Part shown: piece after piece, positions 7,562 to 15,472 of the stretch | Layout: each line of letters opens with the position of its first letter | Numbering within the stretch: position 1 is the stretch's first letter | Origin: an uncultured Nitrosomonas sp. | Lineage (GTDB): Bacteria > Pseudomonadota > Gammaproteobacteria > Burkholderiales > Nitrosomonadaceae | Length of the DNA stretch: 61,919 nt | NCBI GenBank assembly: GCA_949281375.1 | Contig: CASDLT010000004.1 | Coordinates: forward strand, 1-61,919 | Direction of reading: 5' to 3' | Notes under the pieces: generated by a model | Seen by the model: only the letters and a program-made list of their open reading frames with translations | The model's database searches: none | Told to the model about the DNA's origin: nothing | Translations under genes and position numbers: made by a program

Positions 7562-7692
7562 TTGTATGTTATATGTAGGCTTGGTGTAGGAATTTCTTGA
7601 TAATTGATAACAAGATGCTCAAATGATGGCTATGGGAAATTCATTCGAGATTGATTGTTCATCTCGTATTTATAGAAAGATATCAAATTTAA

Positions 7693-7857
7693 TTAATTCC
7701 CTTTTGTAGATTTAATTAGTTTTCCTCCTACGTCTATAAGCTCAGAAGCAATTTTTGCATCAATATGCTTTGCGTATTTGAAGAGTAAAAATGCACCAAT
7801 TGCTAAGCTTATAGGACTTTTTAAGCATGTTGTGAGCAGCTCATTATTTTGATTCAT
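7693..7857 (-). CDS. Small hydrophobic protein of 54 residues, unknown
   Basis: A short frame starts at ATG 7857-7855, preceded by AGGGATTAAAA, a good ribosome-binding site, and ends at TAA 7693-7695. The protein MNQNNELLTTCLKSP... has one hydrophobic segment (SLAIGAFLLFKYA) and a Lys-rich C-terminus. No family was recognised. It lies among other small minus-strand genes of this accessory region. Confidence 0.4.
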   Translation of the reverse strand: MNQNNELLTTCLKSPISLAIGAFLLFKYAKHIDAKIASELIDVGGKLIKSTKGN

Positions 7858-7976
7858 TTTTAATCCCTATTAATATGATTTGAATAATCTATACGGGAAA
7901 GGTTTTTTCCCGTTCGGTGGCTAAATTTTTAAAAACCCGCTACAAGGATGGGTCTTAGTTGATCCAAGAGTATCGA

Positions 7977-8240
7977 TTAATCCACTTTATTCTTCATTTC
8001 TGTTGATTTATCTTTGATTACCCCTTTGGTTTCTTCACTACGATGCTCAATTTTCTGTTTTGCGCATTCAGCATCTGTTCCAGTACACGCGGCCTCATCT
8101 ACTCGATGCATAGATTCATGTGCATCTCGTTTAACCTCTTTCTTAATAGCTTCGGTTTTCTCTGTCACAGTTTCGCCAGCGTGAACATTTGAAAAAATGA
8201 AGCTTATTGCAATCAATCCAGACAATAATAAATATTTCAT
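7977..8240 (-). CDS. Small exported charged protein, unknown
   Basis: An 87-residue protein starting MKYLLLSGLIAISFIFSNVH, a clear signal peptide with probable cleavage after VHA, followed by a mature part rich in Glu and Lys with two cysteines (AACTGTDAEC). The start at 8240 is chosen because AAAGGAA lies at the right distance, while the longer frame up to 8294 lacks one. The mature part should be largely helical. Function unknown; small helical exported proteins are often stress-related, which is only a guess. Confidence 0.65.
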   Translation of the reverse strand: MKYLLLSGLIAISFIFSNVHAGETVTEKTEAIKKEVKRDAHESMHRVDEAACTGTDAECAKQKIEHRSEETKGVIKDKSTEMKNKVD

Positions 8241-8647
8241 TTTTATTCCTTTAATTGAGTTATTTTTCATTCTCGAGGAATGCAGCTTGAACATATCGAA
8301 CTAATTAAAGCTCATCTGTACGGTTAACCACCAAATCTATTGGTATTTCTTCTGTATGAACAACTAATGTGGAATGGAATGACTTGACATTTAGCTATGA
8401 ATTCGCCGAGCAAGCGTGCAACGGAAAAAACCTAAAGCTCTTATCTCTTAGCGATGAGTAAGAACAATGGCAGATGTCTTAAGAGAATAGAAATATATTA
8501 TTTTACTGAGCGCCGCTGATATCATTGTGCAGTTAAAAATATAACTAACTAATTTAAAACAATAATTATTTTGCAATGACTAGGAAAATTGTAATCTTAA
8601 ATGAACTATCTTTGACAGAACCAAACCGAAGCTTTTTTCTTCGACGA
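8241..8647. other. Intergenic stretch without a recognisable gene
   Basis: About 400 AT-rich bases between two small exported-protein genes. No supported frame; promoter elements for the 8240 gene must lie here but were not identified. Confidence 0.4.
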
Positions 8648-8986
8648 TTAATCAATTGAAGTGCTAGAGAAATATTTTAGAGCGCTTCTTGCGGCTTCTT
8701 TAGCCAGTTCAATATTTTCTTCATTTCCTGCTTTAATTGCTTCATCTAAACTCTTAATGCCTTTGTCAATTTTATTATTATCGACTTCAATGTATTTGTC
8801 ATTTTTGGCAGCATCTGCATGGTTTTTAGCCAATTCGGCATATTTTGCTATATTTTTGCCATCATTTGCTGTTGCAGCTCGTTGAGTATGTTGGATTGCA
8901 TCAATGAGTTCATTATCTCCTGAGTGTGCCCCAGCAGAATACAGTACAAAAATTATAAAGCTTAAGAAAAGGTTAATAGTATTCAT
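8648..8986 (-). CDS. SmbP-like small periplasmic protein, histidine-poor
   Basis: A 112-residue protein with a signal peptide (about residues 1-20) and two helical repeats: DAIQHTQRAATANDGKNI with YAELAKNHADAA, then GIKSLDEAIKAGNEENIELA with EAARSALKYF. The repeat layout matches the Nitrosomonas europaea small metal-binding protein SmbP (two helix pairs with the pattern EAI-H-EEA and HAKEAL), but SmbP is very rich in His whereas only H33 and H56 remain here after the signal. It is probably a paralogue that kept the four-helix shape and lost most metal ligands. Homology is judged by eye. Confidence 0.6.
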   Translation of the reverse strand: MNTINLFLSFIIFVLYSAGAHSGDNELIDAIQHTQRAATANDGKNIAKYAELAKNHADAAKNDKYIEVDNNKIDKGIKSLDEAIKAGNEENIELAKEAARSALKYFSSTSID

Positions 8987-9098
8987 TTAGATTCTTCAGC
9001 GCATTAACTTATTTTTGAATATAAGCTACAAATCTTTTTTATTATGTACGAAAGCTTACATTTGTTGAGTAAAAAGGAATAATTCACATAATTGTTTA

Positions 9099-9137
9099 GG
9101 CTCTAGACTAGCAGAGGTAATCTGTTAGTCTAGAGCC
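9099..9137. repeat. Perfect inverted repeat (hairpin)
   Basis: GGCTCTAGACTA at 9099-9110 is the exact complement of TAGTCTAGAGCC at 9126-9137, with a few further pairs inside. There is no T run on either side, so it is not a standard terminator. Confidence 0.6.
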
Positions 9138-9222
9138 CTAAATATTCATGCAATAGAGATTTCTAAGGAATTCTTCAATCTACTACCGATGAAATTGACA
9201 TGTTAAAGCATTTCTTGAGAAT

Positions 9223-9258
9223 CTATCGAAGATTACTCCTGGGAGTGATCCTCGATAG
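9223..9258. repeat. Long near-perfect hairpin
   Basis: The two arms 9223-9239 and 9242-9258 pair over 17 bp with two mismatches and almost no loop. Together with the hairpin at 9099-9137 it lies between two exported-protein genes. Role unknown: an mRNA 3'-end stabiliser or a short repeat element are both possible. Confidence 0.5.
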
Positions 9259-9309
9259 TTTGCTAATTATGGGGTAATTAGGCGAAGTAATGCTATGTTG
9301 GATTAACGA

Positions 9310-9831
9310 TCATTTGTGGGAAAGTCTGACTGTTCCTGCGCTATCTAAATAAGCTCCGAGGCGTTTTGCAACATACACTTCTTGTGAGCCGGTTGATGAA
9401 CTGGTTTTAGTCTCTAGGCCGACTCCACAGTCATAGATTTGCGCGTCTAAAATAGCGACGCGTGTATTGTGATTTTCATTGATGACTTTGTCTTGGAAAT
9501 TTTGGTAAGTGTTGGCTGCACCTTTGGAAGTATCCACGACCACTGTACCATCAGGCAATGTCACCACGACACGGCCGTTAGCAATTAATGCAGCAGTTGC
9601 AGTTGCTTCAGTTCGGAGTGCGTTATATGTTGCCACATTTGCCACTGCACTCAATTTGTTGGTGAAATTGGTGATTTTAGCGGGGGTGAGAATCGCGTTC
9701 AAAGAAGCATAAGGAGCTGCGGTAAGTTTGGTCTGCACTTGTGGAGCGCAGGCACCCAATGCATTGAAGCTGACTAAGAACAATGAAAGGATCAAAAAAA
9801 TGAAGGGTGAGTGCAATTTTTGCAGTTTCAT
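9310..9831 (-). CDS. Exported protein with Cache-like features, preceded by a Pho box
   Basis: A 173-residue protein starting MKLQKLHSPF with a strong signal peptide (cleavage near ALG/AC). ATG 9831 is chosen because AGGAGG lies 6 nt upstream. The mature part begins CAPQ and has helices followed by a strand-rich part (RVVVTLPDGTVVVDTSKG, NTRVAILDAQIYDCGVG, EVYVAKRLGAYLD), an order seen in periplasmic Cache/PAS-like sensor domains. No transmembrane anchor or output domain follows, so it would be free in the periplasm. Three PhoB-type heptamers lie about 150 bp upstream. Its role is unknown; binding of a small ligand is inference. Confidence 0.75.
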   Translation of the reverse strand: MKLQKLHSPFIFLILSLFLVSFNALGACAPQVQTKLTAAPYASLNAILTPAKITNFTNKLSAVANVATYNALRTEATATAALIANGRVVVTLPDGTVVVDTSKGAANTYQNFQDKVINENHNTRVAILDAQIYDCGVGLETKTSSSTGSQEVYVAKRLGAYLDSAGTVRLSHK

Positions 9832-9966
9832 ATAAAACCTCCTGATATATTGATTTAAGGACCTAATCCGAGAACATTTTTCAATCACAATGTGAAGATC
9901 ATTACATTGCCTCGGTTTCTTGAAGCATATATTCGATATAAAGAATATTTCGTATATGCGAATGAA

Positions 9967-10011
9967 ATGCTAACAGTGGAAAATTACATAGGTATGTCAT
10001 TACTATTACAT
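9967..10011 (-). promoter_or_regulatory. Pho box (three heptamers) and -10 for the exported protein gene
   Basis: On the minus strand ATGTAAT-AGTA-ATGACAT-ACCT-ATGTAAT (heptamers at 10005-10011, 9994-10000, 9983-9989) repeats every 11 bp, the arrangement of PhoB-binding sites. After exactly 10 nt comes TAGCAT (9967-9972), a plausible -10. It directs the gene starting at 9831. Confidence 0.75.
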
Positions 10012-10442
10012 TGAGCCAACTACATCATGGCACTCTGGAGAATTGGAGTACTGTAATACTGTGAGCTGATATGGGGCAGATTTAAAAAAGCCTGATAAAA
10101 GGACTATTGAGAGATATTGCTGAGCCTTCTTTCTTAAAAGGGGCAAGTTAGAATTGAGGCATGGTCTATGATAAACAAAACCTGCTGGCGGAGATTTATA
10201 AAAATTTACTCGAGTTTATAGAGATTTCTAAAGATAAGATTTGCATTTCGGTTAGCAGTTATGTCACTAAGGTACAGTTGATGTATGTCAGAATTGCAGT
10301 TCTTGCAATGTTGTTTTTAAGAATCGATGAAGGTAATTCATCGCTAGATTAATAAATGACCCAGCCAGGCATTGAAAAAAAAGAACGGTTCTGTGCTGGG
10401 TTAAACTTTGATTGACGCTAGTAACTCTCGCATCGAATTTTA
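10012..10442. other. Intergenic stretch, no convincing gene
   Basis: About 430 bases between the Pho box at 9983-10011 and the end of phoB. A 63-codon frame at 10161-10352 lacks a well-placed ribosome-binding site and is not accepted. An imperfect CCCAGC/GCTGGG pairing near 10360-10400 has too large a loop for a terminator. Confidence 0.4.
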
Positions 10443-11153
10443 TTAAGAAGGAGTGACGGAAAATCGGTAGCCGGTGCCTCGAACCGTCTGCACGAGATTT
10501 TCCTTGTCCACTGACTCAAGAATTTTACGTAATCTGCGAATGTGTACATCAACTGTTCGGTCTTCAATAAAAACGTGATCACCCCAAATACGATCCAAGA
10601 GCTGTTCGCGGGTATGAACGCGTTCTTTGTAAGCCATCAGGAAATGCAATAAACGAAATTCTGTTGGCCCCAGATTGATCTCAGTCGACTCAGGGGATGC
10701 ATCGCTGCACGCATAGACGCGATGCGAGAGTGGATCCAGCCGTAATCCGCCCAATTCAATCACTTCTTCGGACATTTCAGGTAACCGCCGGCGAAGAACT
10801 GCCTTTATTCTGGCGATCAGCTCACGTGGAGAAAACGGTTTGGTGATGTAATCATCGGCGCCTGCTTCAAGTCCGGCAATTTTGTCATTTTCATCAATGC
10901 GGGCAGTCAGCATGATCAACGGAATGATTTTAGTCCGCTCTTCGCGACGCAACCGACGCGCAAATTCAATGCCAGGAGTATCCGGTAGCATCCAATCCAA
11001 CAATACCAGATCAGGCAACACGTTATTGATCAATTGCATGGCGTGATCGGCGCTGAGAGCGGAAAGGGTCATAAATCCTTCCCGTTTCAGGTTGAGCGCG
11101 ATTAATTCCTGAATTGCGGGTTCATCTTCAACAACGAGTATGGTTATTGTCAT
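10443..11153 (-). CDS. phoB: Phosphate regulon response regulator PhoB
   Basis: A 236-residue OmpR/PhoB-type regulator. The receiver domain (1-120) has E9/D10, the phosphoacceptor D53 in LLDWMLPD at the same position as in E. coli PhoB, and the K of TKPFSPRELIARIKAVLRR. The C-terminal winged helix (about 130-232) contains LGPTEFRLLHFLM, REQLLDRIWG, DRTVDVHIRRLRK and GTGYRF, typical of PhoB. Phosphorylated PhoB binds Pho boxes to activate genes when phosphate is scarce. No phoR or pst genes follow in this window, unusual since phoR commonly sits next to phoB. Its own promoter carries a Pho box, implying autoregulation. Confidence 0.9.
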   Translation of the reverse strand: MTITILVVEDEPAIQELIALNLKREGFMTLSALSADHAMQLINNVLPDLVLLDWMLPDTPGIEFARRLRREERTKIIPLIMLTARIDENDKIAGLEAGADDYITKPFSPRELIARIKAVLRRRLPEMSEEVIELGGLRLDPLSHRVYACSDASPESTEINLGPTEFRLLHFLMAYKERVHTREQLLDRIWGDHVFIEDRTVDVHIRRLRKILESVDKENLVQTVRGTGYRFSVTPS

Positions 11154-11183
11154 ATGGGTATCTATGAAATTATCGTTGCTGAG

Positions 11184-11228
11184 ATCATATGAATAAAGAG
11201 TTACATTTTTATGACAATCAGATGAATA
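11184..11228 (-). promoter_or_regulatory. Pho box and -10 upstream of phoB
   Basis: The minus strand reads TATTCAT-CTGA-TTGTCAT-AAAA-ATGTAAC (11200-11228), heptamers every 11 bp. The first is weak, the last two good. Ten nt further is TATGAT (11184-11189), a good -10. This fits autoregulation of phoB. Confidence 0.75.
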
Positions 11229-11421
11229 ATAAAAATTTGAAAAAAGACAAGTTATTCACTGTCATGATCAGAAAAAATTTTTGCAGTTGTCTTTGACAGA
11301 CTAGAACAATCCAATCCTCCATTCCTTAACCAGAAACACTGCGCACCTAATCCGTTTAGTCGACAATAATTTTTCTTAGGATCATCGGTTTTCTCTATGA
11401 CGTTTTTTTGATCGCGACGAA

Positions 11422-11466
11422 GTGACATTAAATCGTCATGAAAGTGAAATATTCGACTTGTAGTAT
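11422..11466 (+). promoter_or_regulatory. Pho box and -10 for the DUF3450-TonB operon
   Basis: The plus strand reads GTGACAT-TAAA-TCGTCAT-GAAA-GTGAAAT (11422-11450), three PhoB-type heptamers at an exact 11-bp period, then 10 nt and TAGTAT (11461-11466). It lies about 95 bp before the first gene of the TonB operon. The second heptamer is the best match to CTGTCAT. Confidence 0.65.
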
Positions 11467-11561
11467 TGCCCGCTCGATGTCGGCGAGGAATCAGTGACAT
11501 TCAATATCCTTTCCTCTTCCATTGACCAAACCAAACACAATTTATGAAGAAGATTTATTGT

Positions 11562-12314
11562 ATGCGCATATTGATATCAATTGGAATGACAGCGTTCCTG
11601 CTAGCAAGCTCGGCAGCGATGGCGAGCAATATCGAGAACCTGGCTAAATCACTCGCAAAAATTCGCGGTGAGGTGGAAACACTTCAGACACAACTCGATG
11701 CAGAAAAAGAAAAGCACAGCAGCAAAATGACGGCGCTCGCCTCGCAATTAGCTGATTTAAGTGTTGAAGAAAGACGACAGAAACTCAGCATTGAAAAATT
11801 GCAACAATCGATCGAGAAAATGGGTGTCAATGCCAAACGGTCCGAACAATCGGGCGAACGTCTAAAACCGGTGCTGCTGCAAATCCTGAGCGACTATAGG
11901 CGCCATATCCAGTCCAGTTTTCCCTTCAAAATAGAAGATCGACTGAAGGCCGTCAGCGACATTGAGAATAATTTGAACAATCAGTTGGTTGATCCTAACA
12001 AAGCGGTAAATCAGACTTGGGCATTGATGGAAGATGAAATTCGCCTCAGCAAGGAAAACGGCATCTACCAGCAAACCATTCCCTTGGAGGGAGAAAAGGT
12101 GCTGGTGGATATCGCCAAGCTCGGCACGCTATTTTTGCTGTTCCAGACACGTGATAACCACAGCGGAATGGCCAAGCGAACAGCGGATGGCGGATGGAAA
12201 TTCGAAATTCTTGAAGACACTGCTGAAATAGAACGCGTCAAAATCTTGTTTGACTCGTTGAAGAAACAAATACGCCAAGGTTATTTTGAAATACCCAATC
12301 CCTTAAGAAAATGA
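11562..12314 (+). CDS. DUF3450 family exported coiled-coil protein
   Basis: About 250 residues with a signal peptide (MRILISIGMTAFLLAS...AMA), a coiled coil rich in Gln/Glu/Lys (about residues 25-105) and a C-terminal globular part (DNHSGMAKRTADGGWKFEIL). DUF3450 proteins are encoded with TtpC-type TonB systems and are thought to be a periplasmic part of the energised complex. ATG 11562 has GAAGAAG 9 nt upstream, whereas ATG 11544 has no ribosome-binding site; either could be used. It overlaps the next gene by 4 nt, indicating translational coupling, and heads the operon behind a Pho box. Confidence 0.85.
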   Translation: MRILISIGMTAFLLASSAAMASNIENLAKSLAKIRGEVETLQTQLDAEKEKHSSKMTALASQLADLSVEERRQKLSIEKLQQSIEKMGVNAKRSEQSGERLKPVLLQILSDYRRHIQSSFPFKIEDRLKAVSDIENNLNNQLVDPNKAVNQTWALMEDEIRLSKENGIYQQTIPLEGEKVLVDIAKLGTLFLLFQTRDNHSGMAKRTADGGWKFEILEDTAEIERVKILFDSLKKQIRQGYFEIPNPLRK

Positions 12315-13786
12315 AGAAAATACTCATCATATTGCTCATGCTGTTCGCGGCAATCAGTTCAGCTTCTGCCAAAGACGCTAAATCTTCTATTACTGCTGAA
12401 GACGGTTCGGCAGTTGAGGAAAGATCTGAGGCCGCTTCTGCAAAGAAGCAGGCCTCGCCCAAACAGGATGCGGTTAACCTTGAAACCGCTTATAAGCGGG
12501 AATTCGCGTTTCTGGAGGCACAAAAACGTGAGTTGTCTGAGCGGTTCAGAAATTATCAATCGAGTGCAATAAAAGAAGAACAAGCATTAAACAGCAAAAT
12601 TATTGCGCTGGAACGCAGCTCAGTTAATCGCTCTGCCAAGATCGATCAATTAACAACGCAACTGTCCGAGGTGGAACGGAAGGAAACAGCGATGACGGAA
12701 CGTAGTGATGCGTTGGAAAATACCTACTTGCAAGCGGAAGCTACGTTGAAGAACCATGCAATCGAAATTCCCTTGTCTCTGAAAGAAAATAAACATGATG
12801 ATCCGGCAATAATCGATTATTTATTTAAGCAGGCTCTGTCATTGCTTCAGGAACTGGGCGCAATTCAGCACAAGCCAGGAAAGTTTTTTCTTCAAAATGG
12901 CCTTCAAGCTGAAGGAACGCTGATTCAATTGGGCAATATCGCAGCCTTCGGCGTCAGTGCTGAAGGGAGTGGCAGCTTGGTGCCAGCGGGCGGCGGCGAT
13001 TTCAAGGTTTGGAAAACTGCCGGCGTGGAAAGCGCGGCCGCTTTGAGTAAGCATCAACAGCCTGAGACTCTGCAATTATATCTGTTTGAATCGCGTGTAA
13101 ATGCGGTGGACGAATCACCGGAGCAGACGTTGTTGGAGCATGTCGATTCTGGCGGGCCGATCGGGTGGGTTATCGTTGTGCTTGGTATCAATGCGGCTCT
13201 GCTTATTCTGATACGTATTTATTTGTTGCGCACCAATAGCGCCAACACCAAACAACTGTCGGATCAGATCATCACTCAGTTGGCTGCCGGAGATTTGGAT
13301 GTCGCCAAAAAAAGCTGCGAGGGCAATTCATCCGCGATAGGTCGTGTTCTGCTGTATACCTTGCGGCACTTGAAAGATGACCGCGATCACATGGAAGGCA
13401 TCGTTTACGAAGCGATCCTGCAAGAGTCTGGGCCGTTGGATCGGTTTGGTTCGGCCATCCTGGTCATTGCGACCGTGGCTCCTTTGCTTGGTTTGTTAGG
13501 GACGGTGACCGGCATGATTGAAACGTTCGACATGATTACCCAGTTTGGCACGGGCGATCCCAAATTATTATCCGAGGGAATCGCCATCGCGTTGGTGACC
13601 ACTGAACTGGGTTTGATCGTTGCCATTCCGACGTTGCTGTTAGGTTCTTTATTGTCAGCCTGGGGCAGGAATATCAAACGGGACATGGAACATTCTGCGC
13701 TTAGAATCATTAACGTTTTTCTGGGAGGCAGCCTCGATCGGGATGAGCCAACTATGAGTAACGATACTTTGGCGTTGAGTGTTTGA
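12311..13786 (+). CDS. TtpC-type MotA/TolQ/ExbB proton-channel protein with long periplasmic domain
   Basis: A 491-residue protein: signal peptide (1-20), coiled-coil periplasmic region (about 50-140), a beta-rich part with GDFKVWKTAG, then a transmembrane helix (GWVIVVLGINAALLILIRIY, near 280-300) and the ExbB-type pair of helices VIATVAPLLGLLGTVTGMIE and AIALVTTELGLIVAIPTLLL. It corresponds to TtpC of the Vibrio TonB2 system, a fourth inner-membrane component required with ExbB2/ExbD2. The role here is inferred from this architecture and gene order. It is followed directly by a second, ordinary ExbB. Confidence 0.88.
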   Translation: MKKILIILLMLFAAISSASAKDAKSSITAEDGSAVEERSEAASAKKQASPKQDAVNLETAYKREFAFLEAQKRELSERFRNYQSSAIKEEQALNSKIIALERSSVNRSAKIDQLTTQLSEVERKETAMTERSDALENTYLQAEATLKNHAIEIPLSLKENKHDDPAIIDYLFKQALSLLQELGAIQHKPGKFFLQNGLQAEGTLIQLGNIAAFGVSAEGSGSLVPAGGGDFKVWKTAGVESAAALSKHQQPETLQLYLFESRVNAVDESPEQTLLEHVDSGGPIGWVIVVLGINAALLILIRIYLLRTNSANTKQLSDQIITQLAAGDLDVAKKSCEGNSSAIGRVLLYTLRHLKDDRDHMEGIVYEAILQESGPLDRFGSAILVIATVAPLLGLLGTVTGMIETFDMITQFGTGDPKLLSEGIAIALVTTELGLIVAIPTLLLGSLLSAWGRNIKRDMEHSALRIINVFLGGSLDRDEPTMSNDTLALSV

Positions 13787-13787
13787 T

Positions 13788-14402
13788 ATGAGTCTTGCGG
13801 AACTGACCATCTGGATCAAAGAATTGTTTGTAGCGGGGGGCATGGTCATGACTCCGCTGATGATCTGTACCTTGTTGTTGTGGTATGGGGTCGGCTATCG
13901 ATTCTGGATCATGAAAGAACCCAAATTGATGGGCGTGCGCGATATGCTGAAATTCTATCAGCAGCACGGGGATAAGCCCGCCCAGCATATCGTCGCGCAG
14001 GCCATCAAGAAAGGCTTGGCATTGAAACAGAAGCGGGTCAGCAATCTTCGACGTCATCTGGATGAAGCCTTCTATGGATACGAAAGGGAAATCGTCAAGT
14101 TTGCTTCGCTGATACGCGTGATTGTGCTGATTGCTCCGTTGCTCGGTCTTTTGGGAACAGTATCCGGCATGATTGAAACATTTCAATCGTTATCGACGAT
14201 GACCTTGCATTCTCAAACCGGCGGTGTTGCTGGTGGTATTGCTGAAGCCCTCTTTACAACCCAAATGGGTCTGACGGTGGCAGTACCCGGCCTTCTCGCA
14301 AACAGTCTATTAAATCGTAAGCAACATCAGATCGAAAAGGACCTTACACAAGTTAAAGATCTGCTGTGTCACAAAACTGAATTAATTAAACAAGAGAAAT
14401 GA
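13788..14402 (+). CDS. exbB: ExbB-type biopolymer transport protein
   Basis: About 204 residues with three membrane segments: MVMTPLMICTLLLWYGVGYRF near the N-terminus, then VIVLIAPLLGLLGTVSGMIE and ALFTTQMGLTVAVPGLLANS, the MotA/TolQ/ExbB core. It forms the proton channel with ExbD that energises TonB. ATG 13788 starts one base after the stop of the TtpC-like gene; a GTG at 13779 would overlap it. It lacks the extra periplasmic domain of its upstream neighbour, so the operon encodes one long and one short channel protein, as in TonB2 systems. Confidence 0.9.
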   Translation: MSLAELTIWIKELFVAGGMVMTPLMICTLLLWYGVGYRFWIMKEPKLMGVRDMLKFYQQHGDKPAQHIVAQAIKKGLALKQKRVSNLRRHLDEAFYGYEREIVKFASLIRVIVLIAPLLGLLGTVSGMIETFQSLSTMTLHSQTGGVAGGIAEALFTTQMGLTVAVPGLLANSLLNRKQHQIEKDLTQVKDLLCHKTELIKQEK

Positions 14403-14408
14403 TTTCCG

Positions 14409-14813
14409 ATGAGACCTAATGATAATCCCGAACCCGAAATCACAATGGATATGACGCCATTGATCGATATGGTTTTCATATTACTCATTTTCTTCATGGT
14501 TACGACAACTTTTGTCAAAGACATGAAATTGGAATTGGAGCGACCCAAGGCAAGCAGCGCTGTTGCTGCTTCGAGCAAAGCAATCCGGTTATTCATCGAT
14601 CGTAATGGAGATACCTATCTGGATGGTGAACCGATACGCATCTGGTTGATACAAAGCAAGTTGCGCGATCTGCTCGGTACAGCTCCCAGCAAGGTGGTTC
14701 TGGTAGTTACGGATGAAGGCGTACCGGCGGGAAAATTGGTTGAGGTGGTAGACCAGGCCCGTCTGGCAGGTGCAGAGAGTGTGGGTGTTGCAACTAAAAA
14801 AGAAGCGGGGTAA
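14409..14813 (+). CDS. exbD: ExbD-type biopolymer transport protein
   Basis: A 134-residue protein with one N-terminal transmembrane helix (DMVFILLIFFMVTTTF) carrying the proton-conducting Asp in PLIDMVF (D20, equivalent to D25 of E. coli ExbD), and a periplasmic domain (IRLFIDRNGDTYLDGEPI, KVVLVVTDEGVPAGKLVEV). It partners the ExbB proteins. It starts 6 nt after exbB and is followed 5 nt later by tonB. Confidence 0.92.
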   Translation: MRPNDNPEPEITMDMTPLIDMVFILLIFFMVTTTFVKDMKLELERPKASSAVAASSKAIRLFIDRNGDTYLDGEPIRIWLIQSKLRDLLGTAPSKVVLVVTDEGVPAGKLVEVVDQARLAGAESVGVATKKEAG

Positions 14814-14818
14814 ACACA

Positions 14819-15454
14819 ATGGAAGCAATTCAATTGAAACGACATATTGCAGGAACGGTATCCATGTTTTCCGGATTGATATTAGTCTTCGGTCTGATCC
14901 TATGGATGAATCATTACATGGGAAAAGTGGAAAAAAAATCCCCGCAAGAAGTGACGGAACTCAGTGTCGCGAAAGAAATTAAACCGGAGCCTAAAAAAGA
15001 AATCAGAAAAGCGGAACCCAAGAAGCAACTCACTCGTCCGCAGGCGCCCGCGCCATTCAAAGGATTGGACACCGCGCTTTCGGGCATCGATCTGGGATTG
15101 CTGGGAATGGATAATGGCAACGGCAATCTCGATGAAAATTTATTAGGCAAAACGGGGAATGCGGTCATGACTGCAGACTTGGTCGATGTTCCTCCTAAAC
15201 CGGTTACGCGAGGTTCTTTCAAGTACCCATCTGCAGCCAAGAAAAATGGAGTCAAAGGGTATGTGTTGCTATCGGTTCTGGTTGAGACCGATGGATCCGT
15301 GAATCAGGTGCAGGTGCTGGAATCCAATCCATCAGGGATTTTTGACGCAGCTGCACTGCACGGAATACGCAACTGGCATTTTGAACCGGCAAAATACAAG
15401 GGAGAGACCGTTCGCGTCTGGGCCAAACAAAAAATTCGTTTTGATTTGTCTTAA
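14819..15454 (+). CDS. tonB: TonB-family energy transducer
   Basis: A 211-residue protein with an N-terminal membrane anchor (about residues 10-31), a Lys/Glu/Pro linker (KPEPKKEIRKAEPKKQ) and a C-terminal TonB domain (YPSAAKKNGVKGYVLLSVLV, VLESNPSGIFDAAAL, WHFEPAKYKGETVRVWAKQK) that contacts the TonB box of outer-membrane receptors. The linker is short, as in TonB2-type proteins, and an unusual Gly/Leu/Asp stretch (about 80-110) sits between linker and domain. A dedicated role for the receptor encoded downstream is inferred from gene order. Confidence 0.93.
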   Translation: MEAIQLKRHIAGTVSMFSGLILVFGLILWMNHYMGKVEKKSPQEVTELSVAKEIKPEPKKEIRKAEPKKQLTRPQAPAPFKGLDTALSGIDLGLLGMDNGNGNLDENLLGKTGNAVMTADLVDVPPKPVTRGSFKYPSAAKKNGVKGYVLLSVLVETDGSVNQVQVLESNPSGIFDAAALHGIRNWHFEPAKYKGETVRVWAKQKIRFDLS

Positions 15455-15472
15455 GAGTGTGACGGAAGACTA

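Noticed and set aside
10161..10352. 63-codon plus-strand frame upstream of phoB's end
   Set aside because: The only purine-rich motif (GAGG) is too close to the ATG, and no domain or conserved pattern is visible.
10358..10402. CCCAGC/GCTGGG pairing as a phoB terminator
   Set aside because: The loop is about 30 nt and no T run follows on the phoB strand.
11252..11500. 82-codon minus-strand frame between phoB and the TonB operon
   Set aside because: It has a fair ribosome-binding site, but it covers the Pho box and -10 of the TonB operon, shows no family features and ends in a low-complexity tail. It is more likely a chance frame in a regulatory region.
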